A stretch of DNA of 11,310 nt, taken from assembly GCA_018822065.1 (NCBI GenBank), contig JAHJKV010000480.1:1-11310 (forward strand). Direction: 5' to 3'. Source of the stretch: Pseudomonadota bacterium. GTDB taxonomy: Bacteria; Desulfobacterota; Desulfovibrionia; Desulfovibrionales; Desulfovibrionaceae. Of this stretch, positions 5,593 to 11,310 are shown one piece after another. A program made the translations under genes and the position numbers. Below the pieces are notes generated by a model. That model saw only the letters and a program-made list of their open reading frames with translations, was not told where the DNA came from and searched no databases. Within the stretch, counting starts at the first letter, position 1. Every line of letters starts with the position of its first letter.

Positions 5593-8028
5593 CTAGTTTT
5601 CGCTGTCCATGGCGTTGTCATCGATCATGTCGAATCCGACCACTGTCACTTCCCCTTCCATCTTGACCAGACGCACACCCTGGGTGGCCCGGCCACGGGT
5701 CAGGCTGATCTCTCCGACCTTCATGCGGATGATCTTGTTGCCTGAGGTGAGCAGCATGATGTCGTCTTGGGCATTGACCATTCGCGCACCGAGCACATTG
5801 CCGGTCTTGGTGGTCACGCGCATGTTGATGATGCCCTTGCCGCCGCGCGTCTGGGTCCGGTACTGGTCGAGCTTGGTGCGCTTGCCGTAGCCGCCAGTGG
5901 ACACGGTCAAGAGCTGCTGGCGGGACTCGTCGTCCGTGACCACCGATGCAACCACCTCATCCGACTCCCTCAGGGCGATGCCCTTCACGCCAGCCGTGGA
6001 ACGGCCCATGGGCCGCACGTCCGAGATGTTGAAACGAATGGCCGTGCCCTGCATGGTGATGATCATGCAATGGCAGGTCAGGGGCGCTTCCATGACGTTC
6101 ATGAGCTCGTCGCCGTCTCTCAGGTTCACGGCAATGATGCCCGTGGAGCGACAGTTGCCATAGAGCGCCATGCTCGAACGCTTGACCATGCCCCGCTTGG
6201 TCACGAAGAACAGAAAACGGTCTTCGTCAAACTCGCGGGTGGAATAGGCCGTGGCCACGTATTCTTCCTTCTGCAAGGGAAGCAGGTTGGCGATATGGGC
6301 GCCCTTGGCATAGCGGCTGCCCTCAGGCACCTGGTGCACCTTGAGCTGATACATGCGGCCCATGTTGGTAAACAGGAGCAGGGTCTGATGATTGGTGGTC
6401 ATCAGGAAGTTCTGGACAAAGTCACCGTCGCCGGTCTGCAGGCCCGCGATGCCCTTCCCGCCCCGGCGCTGTGCCTGGTAGTTGGTCAGGGGCACGCGTT
6501 TGATGTAGCCGCGCTTGGAAAGGGTGATGACGGTATCATCATCCGCGATGAGGTCCTCGATGTTGATCTCGCTCGGATTATCGGCGAGCATGATGGACTT
6601 GCGCGGCGTGGTGTAGATTTTCTTGATCTCCGTCAGCTCGTCGCGAATGACGCCCTTGAGCACCTCTTCGTTTTCCAGGATGGATTTCAAGTACTTGATC
6701 AGCACCATGAGTTCGTCATATTCGGCCTGCAGCTTGTCGCGCTCCAACCCGGTCAGGCGTTGCAGGCGCATGTCCAGGATGGCCTGAGCCTGCATTTCGG
6801 AGAGCTCGAAGCGCTCCATGAGCCCGGCCTTGGCCTCGATGGGTCCGGCGCTGGCCCGGATGAGCTTGACCACTTCGTCGATGTTGTCCACCGCGATCTT
6901 CAAGCCTTCGAGGATATGGGCCCGGCGCTCGGATTTATCCAGGTCGAACTTGGTGCGGCGGATGATCACCTCGCGGCGATGATCCAGGAAATAGCTGAGC
7001 ACCTGCTTGATGTTCAGCAGCATGGGACGATTGCCAACAACGGCCATCATGTTGATGCCAAAGCTGGTTTCCAGCGGAGTGAACTTGTAGAGTTGGTTGA
7101 TGATGATGTCCGCGATGGCCCCGCGCTTCAGGTCCAGCACGATGCGGATACCAGTGCGGTCTGATTCGTCGCGCAGGTCGGAGACATTTTCGATCTTGCG
7201 ATCGTTGATCAAGGCGGCAATCTTCTCCACCAGGCTCGACTTGTTCAGGGCATAGGGAATCTCGGTGATGATCACGGCTTCGCGGTTGCCCTTCAACTCT
7301 TCGGTCTTCACCGTTCCTCGGATGCGGATGGAACCGCGTCCCGTGGTATAGGCATCCGTCAGCCCCTGGCCTCCGTAGACCGAGGCACCCGTGGGGAAGT
7401 CCGGGCCTTTGATCTTGGTCATGATCTGGGCCACGGTTGTGTCCGGGTCATTGAGAACCATGAGAGTGCCTTCCACCAACTCACTCAGGTTATGGGGGGG
7501 AATGTTGGTGGCCATGCCGACCGCAATGCCTGCCGTGCCGTTTAAGAGCAGGTTGGGCACCTTGGTGGGCAGCACCGAGGGTTCGGACATGGAGTTGTCA
7601 TAGTTGGCGCGGAAATCGACGGTGTTCTTGTCGATGTCGCCCAAGAATTCGCTGCACAGCCTGGTCATGCGCACTTCGGTGTAACGCATGGCCGCTGCGG
7701 CGTCGCCGTCGATGGAACCGAAGTTGCCCTGCCCGTCTACCAGAGGATCGCGCATGGAAAATTCCTGGGCCATGCGCACCAGGGCATCATATACGGCCGA
7801 GTCGCCGTGGGGATGGTATTTACCGATGACGTCACCGACCACGCGGGCGGACTTTTTGTAGGCACGGTTGTAGGAGTTGCCCAAGTCGTGCATGGCGTAG
7901 AGAATGCGCCGGTGAACGGGTTTGAGCCCGTCGCGAACATCAGGAATCGCTCGTCCGACAATGACCGAAAGCGAGTATTCCAGGTAAGATTTTTTAAGTT
8001 CTTCTTCAATACTGATAAATTGTGTCAC
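5593..8028 (-). CDS. gyrA: DNA gyrase subunit A
   Basis: This is the 811-residue DNA breakage-reunion subunit of the A2B2 gyrase, which introduces negative supercoils with GyrB. The catalytic tyrosine is Tyr116 in AAAMRYTEVR, six positions before E. coli Tyr122. The quinolone-determining region is HPHGDSAVYDALVRMAQ, with Ser77 and Asp81 matching the drug-sensitive E. coli residues Ser83 and Asp87. The C-terminal DNA-wrapping beta-pinwheel begins near residue 500 and contains the canonical GyrA box QRRGGKG at 520-526, which distinguishes it from topoisomerase IV ParC. A degenerate repeat TRGGKG follows later. The C-terminus is acidic (DMIDDNAMDSEN). The start is GTG at 8028: an in-frame TAA at 8058-8056 excludes longer starts, and GGAGG lies 9 nt upstream. 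The gene follows gyrB after 89 bp and precedes the lipoprotein gene by 9 bp. Confidence 0.97.
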   Translation of the reverse strand: MTQFISIEEELKKSYLEYSLSVIVGRAIPDVRDGLKPVHRRILYAMHDLGNSYNRAYKKSARVVGDVIGKYHPHGDSAVYDALVRMAQEFSMRDPLVDGQGNFGSIDGDAAAAMRYTEVRMTRLCSEFLGDIDKNTVDFRANYDNSMSEPSVLPTKVPNLLLNGTAGIAVGMATNIPPHNLSELVEGTLMVLNDPDTTVAQIMTKIKGPDFPTGASVYGGQGLTDAYTTGRGSIRIRGTVKTEELKGNREAVIITEIPYALNKSSLVEKIAALINDRKIENVSDLRDESDRTGIRIVLDLKRGAIADIIINQLYKFTPLETSFGINMMAVVGNRPMLLNIKQVLSYFLDHRREVIIRRTKFDLDKSERRAHILEGLKIAVDNIDEVVKLIRASAGPIEAKAGLMERFELSEMQAQAILDMRLQRLTGLERDKLQAEYDELMVLIKYLKSILENEEVLKGVIRDELTEIKKIYTTPRKSIMLADNPSEINIEDLIADDDTVITLSKRGYIKRVPLTNYQAQRRGGKGIAGLQTGDGDFVQNFLMTTNHQTLLLFTNMGRMYQLKVHQVPEGSRYAKGAHIANLLPLQKEEYVATAYSTREFDEDRFLFFVTKRGMVKRSSMALYGNCRSTGIIAVNLRDGDELMNVMEAPLTCHCMIITMQGTAIRFNISDVRPMGRSTAGVKGIALRESDEVVASVVTDDESRQQLLTVSTGGYGKRTKLDQYRTQTRGGKGIINMRVTTKTGNVLGARMVNAQDDIMLLTSGNKIIRMKVGEISLTRGRATQGVRLVKMEGEVTVVGFDMIDDNAMDSEN

Positions 8029-8037
8029 TTCTTTCTG

Positions 8038-8042
8038 CCTCC
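8038..8042 (-). promoter_or_regulatory. Ribosome binding site fixing the GTG start of gyrA
   Basis: On the - strand GGAGG sits 9 nt before the GTG at 8028-8026. It is the strongest Shine-Dalgarno match near any start in the window. It decides in favour of this non-ATG start, which also gives the expected GyrA N-terminus (ISIEEELKKSYLEYS). Confidence 0.85.
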
Positions 8043-8047
8043 GAAGG

Positions 8048-8067
8048 CCGGGTGATTATATGCCCGG
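8048..8067 (-). promoter_or_regulatory. Possible internal gyrA promoter: consensus -10 inside a small hairpin
   Basis: Within the 89-bp gyrB-gyrA gap the - strand carries TATAAT (8060-8055), an exact sigma70 -10 hexamer. It lies in the 10-nt loop of a 5-bp GC hairpin (CCGGG/CCCGG, 8048-8052 with 8063-8067). Transcription from it would start about 20 nt before the gyrA GTG and include the GGAGG ribosome site. No recognisable -35 box lies 15-19 bp upstream, so this could be chance or an activator-dependent or supercoiling-dependent promoter. The hairpin has no following T-run and is not a terminator. Confidence 0.3.
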
Positions 8068-8117
8068 GCTCCCTTTTCGCGTCTTGGCTTGAGAGTCCGC
8101 CAGTTGAAACGTTCAGC

Positions 8118-10511
8118 TTAGATGTCCAGGTCGTTCACACTGAGCGCGTTTTTCTCGATAAACGCACGGCGGGGCTCGACGTTTTCACCCATGAGGTCCA
8201 TGAAGATGCTATCTGCTTCAGCCGCGTCGGCGATGGTTACCTGCAGCATGGTCCGCTTGTCCGGACGCATGGTGGTCTCCCAGAGTTGCTCGGGGTTCAT
8301 CTCGCCCAGACCTTTGTAGCGCTGGATCTGCCAGCCGCGGTGCGCCTCTTCCAGCACGGTGGAGAAAAGCTGGAACATGCCCTCCACTTCCAGCTGGCTA
8401 TCGCTTTTCACCACGGTGTAGCTAAAGCCGCCACTGACTTCCTTGAGTTCATTCCAGGTGTCGTAGGCGGTCTTGTAGAGCTTGGAGTTGAAGAACTCCA
8501 TTGGGCGTCGGGTGCGCAGTCCATTTTCGTTTTCAAAGGCCACAAAGGTGCGTTCCTTCTCGGTCTCTTCGTCCTGCTCCATTTCCAGCCAGGTCTTGTA
8601 TCCGGCAGCTTCCATGATGGCCGCGAACTCGGCTGGATCGTTCTTCTCGAAGTAGGTGAACTTGAGTTTGAGAGGACTATCAAGGAGCGCCAGGAACAAC
8701 GGCTCTTCCAGGCCCGTGTTATGGGCTTCGCCAACCTTGCCGCGCACAAAGCCTATCCGGTCCATAAGCTTTATCATATCCTTGCCCTTGTACTCGGCAC
8801 CATTGGCAGCCCGAATCATCAGGTCGCCGGTCAAGTTGGAGAGCAGGAATTCGTTCAGTTCCAGATCGTCCTTGATGAACTGTTCCTTCTTGCCCTTGTG
8901 GACGCGGTAGAGCGGCGGTTGGGCGATGTAGAGATAGCCACGGTGGATCATCTCTTCGTACTGACGGAAGAAGAAGGTCAAAAGCAGGGTGCGGATGTGC
9001 GAGCCATCCACGTCGGCGTCGGTCATGATCACCACCTTGTGGTAGCGGATCTTGTCGTAGTCCTTTTCTCCTTCCTCGTTTCCGATGCCCACGCCCAAGG
9101 CGGTGATCATCGCCCGGATTTCCTTGTTGGAAAGCATCTTGTCGAAACGGGCCCGCTCCACGTTCAGAATCTTGCCGCGCAGAGGCAGAATGGCCTGATG
9201 CTTGGGATCGCGGCCCTGTTTGGCACTGCCACCTGCGGAGTCACCCTCGACAATGAATATCTCGGAGTCCTCAGGTTTTTTGGACTGGCAGTCCGCCAGC
9301 TTGCCGGGCAGAGAGTTGTCCGAAAGTGCGCCTTTGCGTCGAACCAGATCCCGGGCCTTTCGGGCCGCATCACGCGCCCGGGCCGCATCGACCACCTTGT
9401 CCAGAACAGCCCTCGCTTCCTTGGGATTTTCCTGAAAGTGTTGGGACATCTTTTCATAGGCCAGGGTAGAGACGATGCCGGAAACATCGGAGTTGCCGAG
9501 TTTGGTCTTGGTCTGACCCTCAAACTGCGGGTTCGAGAGCTTGACCGAAACCACGGCCGTGAGTCCCTCGCGTACGTCTTCGCCGCTGACCTTGCGGACC
9601 AGTTTCTTTGGAATGTCCGCAGTCTGAATGTAATTATTCAGGGCGCGGGTGAGCGCCATCTTGAAACCGATCAAGTGTGTCCCGCCCTCGATCGTCCTGA
9701 TATTGTTGGCAAAGGTGAGCATGGTCTCCTTGTACCCGGTGTTATACTGCACCGCGAACTCGACCACTGTGTTGTCGCTCTCGCCAGACCCGAAGATAAT
9801 TTCGTTCACCTGGCCAAGGCCGGTGTTCATGTCCGCGACATAGGATTTGATGCCACCTTCAAAGCAGAAGGAATCCTTCTCGCCGCTGCGCTCATCAAGA
9901 AAATCGATGGTCAGGCCGGAGTTGAGGTAGGCCAGTTCCTGCATCCGCTTCTTGAGCGTGGCATAGTCAAACTGGTTGACCTCGAATATCTCCTCATCAG
10001 GACGGAATCGGATGGAGGTTCCGTTGCTGTTGGACTCACCGATAACCTCGACACCAGTCACAGGAACGCCTCGCTCGTATTTCTGGCGATACAGCTTTCC
10101 ATTGCGCTTGACGGTTGCCTCCAAAAACTCGGAAAGAGCGTTGACGCAGGAGACGCCAACACCATGCAGTCCACCGGAAACCTTGTATGAATCGTTGTCG
10201 AACTTACCGCCTGCATGCAGCACGGTCATGACAACTTCAAGGGCCGGTTTCTTCTCCTTGAGGTGCATATCCACCGGGATGCCTCGGCCATTGTCGATGA
10301 CTGTCACCGAGTTGTCCATGTGCAGGATAACCTTGATCCGGTCACAATGTCCTGCCATAGCCTCGTCAATGGAGTTGTCCACAACTTCATACACCAAATG
10401 GTGCAACCCACGGTAATCTGTAGAGCCGATATACATGGCCGGGCGTTTCCGAACAGCGGAAAGGCCCTCCAGAATGGTAATTGAATCGGCTGTGTACTGT
10501 TTGTCTGCCAT
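8118..10511 (-). CDS. gyrB: DNA gyrase subunit B
   Basis: This is the 797-residue ATPase subunit of DNA gyrase. The N-terminal GHKL fold shows Glu42 (general base) and Asn46 in EVVDNSIDEA, then Asp73 in DNGRGIPVDMH and the lid motif GGLHGVGVSCVNALS (about 113-127). The TOPRIM domain has EGDSAGG with Glu422, PLRGK, and the metal-binding MTDADVDGSH with Asp498, Asp500 and Asp502. The C-terminal QRYKGLGEMNPEQLW docks with GyrA. At almost 800 residues it is close to the long E. coli type and includes the roughly 170-residue insert after TOPRIM seen in Gram-negative GyrB. The genome context next to dnaN and gyrA supports GyrB rather than ParE. The ATG (10511-10509) overlaps the dnaN stop by 1 nt (TAATG), with GAGGA 6 nt upstream, so translation is coupled to dnaN. 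Confidence 0.97.
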   Translation of the reverse strand: MADKQYTADSITILEGLSAVRKRPAMYIGSTDYRGLHHLVYEVVDNSIDEAMAGHCDRIKVILHMDNSVTVIDNGRGIPVDMHLKEKKPALEVVMTVLHAGGKFDNDSYKVSGGLHGVGVSCVNALSEFLEATVKRNGKLYRQKYERGVPVTGVEVIGESNSNGTSIRFRPDEEIFEVNQFDYATLKKRMQELAYLNSGLTIDFLDERSGEKDSFCFEGGIKSYVADMNTGLGQVNEIIFGSGESDNTVVEFAVQYNTGYKETMLTFANNIRTIEGGTHLIGFKMALTRALNNYIQTADIPKKLVRKVSGEDVREGLTAVVSVKLSNPQFEGQTKTKLGNSDVSGIVSTLAYEKMSQHFQENPKEARAVLDKVVDAARARDAARKARDLVRRKGALSDNSLPGKLADCQSKKPEDSEIFIVEGDSAGGSAKQGRDPKHQAILPLRGKILNVERARFDKMLSNKEIRAMITALGVGIGNEEGEKDYDKIRYHKVVIMTDADVDGSHIRTLLLTFFFRQYEEMIHRGYLYIAQPPLYRVHKGKKEQFIKDDLELNEFLLSNLTGDLMIRAANGAEYKGKDMIKLMDRIGFVRGKVGEAHNTGLEEPLFLALLDSPLKLKFTYFEKNDPAEFAAIMEAAGYKTWLEMEQDEETEKERTFVAFENENGLRTRRPMEFFNSKLYKTAYDTWNELKEVSGGFSYTVVKSDSQLEVEGMFQLFSTVLEEAHRGWQIQRYKGLGEMNPEQLWETTMRPDKRTMLQVTIADAAEADSIFMDLMGENVEPRRAFIEKNALSVNDLDI

Positions 10512-11310
10512 TAAACGTCCTCTTCGGTGTAATAAGTCTCTTCCTGAATCATCATGGGCATGAGGATGGTCTGATATTCGGAATCGTCCGGCCCGGTAAT
10601 ACCGCTGGGCGCTTCACCGCCGGTCAAAACGAATTCGACCTGCTTTGAATTGAAATGCCCAAGTATATCGATAAGATTTCTAGTAGGAAACGCGATTCGC
10701 TCCAGATTGCCGCTGAATGTGGCAGAAATGGATTCCGTCGCTGTTCCGGTCTCCTGTCCCTGGGAATAGAGGACCAGCTCTCCGCTGCCGAGCATGAAGT
10801 GCGTGCAGCGGTTGGAGTCGGTGTTGAAGATGGAGATACGCTCCAGGGCATCGACCAGCTCGGCCCGGTTTGCCACCAAGCGGGAAACATCATCATCACC
10901 CAGGCGGGCGAGGAAGTTGTTATAGTTCGGATACTGGTAATAGGAAAGGGGTAAACTGAAGGTTTCACTCTTGTCGCCTGTGCGGAAGAAAAGCCTCTTT
11001 TCGCTGATATTCAATTCAATTTCGTCAGCGGTGAGCCATTTTTTGAGTTCACCCAGATATTTTTTCTGGATGAGCACACCGTCTTCAGGCAGCAGATCAT
11101 GAATGTCGTCATTGATGAATCGGATCATGGCAAACTGATGCCCATTGAGTCCGCAAACCTCGATATGTTTATCCTCGGCCTTTGAGGGAACCATGTTGAT
11201 GCAGGCTATAGCCTCCATGGAATCCTCGTCGGAAATGCAATAGGCGATCTTGTCGATGATCTCATGCAGAAAGTCGCCGGACCAGAAGACAGTTCCGGTT
11301 TCAGGGAAAA
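10511..11310 (-). CDS. dnaN: DNA polymerase III sliding clamp (beta subunit), partial: N-terminus beyond the window
   Basis: This is the C-terminal 265 residues of the ring-shaped processivity clamp that tethers DNA polymerase III and binds many replication and repair partners. The reading frame stays open to the right edge: residues before the ATG at 11218 continue as FPETGTVFWSGDFLHEIIDK, so that ATG is internal. The visible part covers most of domain II and all of domain III. It includes the clamp-type GLNGHQFAMIRF segment, YPNYNNFLARL (the equivalent of the FPDY region) and the C-terminal MPM motif (10553-10561) that lines the partner-binding groove. After MPM come 13 more residues (MIQEETYYTEEDV), about 11 longer than in E. 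coli, where the protein ends MPMRL. This tail also encodes the gyrB ribosome site. The position immediately upstream of gyrB suggests the usual dnaA-dnaN-gyrB-gyrA order, with dnaA and oriC to the right. Confidence 0.95.
   Translation of the reverse strand, partial: FPETGTVFWSGDFLHEIIDKIAYCISDEDSMEAIACINMVPSKAEDKHIEVCGLNGHQFAMIRFINDDIHDLLPEDGVLIQKKYLGELKKWLTADEIELNISEKRLFFRTGDKSETFSLPLSYYQYPNYNNFLARLGDDDVSRLVANRAELVDALERISIFNTDSNRCTHFMLGSGELVLYSQGQETGTATESISATFSGNLERIAFPTRNLIDILGHFNSKQVEFVLTGGEAPSGITGPDDSEYQTILMPMMIQEETYYTEEDV

Noticed and set aside
4765..5745. A 326-codon open frame on the + strand, antisense to the lipoprotein gene and the gyrA end
   Set aside because: The - strand frame has a lipobox, TPR repeats and operon spacing. 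The + strand frame spans the terminator region and a gene boundary and has no motif.
5767..7164. A 465-codon open frame on the + strand, antisense to gyrA
   Set aside because: It is a mirror of gyrA codon bias. The translation is rich in His, Val and Gly without a coherent domain, and it has no sensible start region.
7728..7800. Possible quinolone-resistance substitutions in gyrA
   Set aside because: Ser77 and Asp81, matching E. coli Ser83 and Asp87, are the usual drug-sensitive residues.
8022..10190. A 722-codon open frame on the + strand, antisense to gyrB
   Set aside because: It lies almost wholly opposite gyrB, whose product shows all GHKL and TOPRIM motifs. The antisense translation has no recognisable domain, and such long antisense frames are common opposite GC-rich conserved genes.

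Overview
The window looks like an origin-proximal chromosomal region of a sulfate-reducing deltaproteobacterium, most likely a member of the Desulfovibrionaceae. That placement is inferred from the protein character, the moderately high GC content, and a dnaN-gyrB-gyrA string followed by a TPR lipoprotein. No database search was possible. The genes are conserved housekeeping genes. I see no mobile element, CRISPR array, tRNA, rRNA or defence module.

Left half (about 1-4718), all on the + strand: the C-terminal part of an M16C-type zinc metallopeptidase, cut by the left edge and carrying an apparent -1 frameshift around 54-71; ftsE and ftsX, which overlap by 4 nt; then ilvD. FtsE and FtsX together form the divisome ABC-type complex that controls peptidoglycan hydrolysis at the septum. 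IlvD is dihydroxy-acid dehydratase of branched-chain amino-acid synthesis.

Right half (4795-11310), all on the - strand and read from right to left: dnaN (sliding clamp, cut by the right edge), gyrB, gyrA, and a small TPR lipoprotein gene. dnaN and gyrB overlap by 1 nt, gyrB and gyrA are 89 bp apart, and gyrA and the lipoprotein gene are 9 bp apart, so this reads as one operon. A strong hairpin at 4740-4768 lies between the two convergent blocks and can serve as a terminator for both strands, with the better U-tract on the - strand.

If dnaA and oriC lie just beyond the right edge, as the gene order suggests, the replication operon runs with the fork. The peptidase, ftsEX and ilvD block would then run head-on against it. 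The observation most worth checking is the reading-frame break in the peptidase gene. Secondary points are a perfect inverted repeat in front of ftsE, a consensus -10 hexamer inside a small hairpin in front of gyrA, and an extended acidic C-terminus on the sliding clamp.
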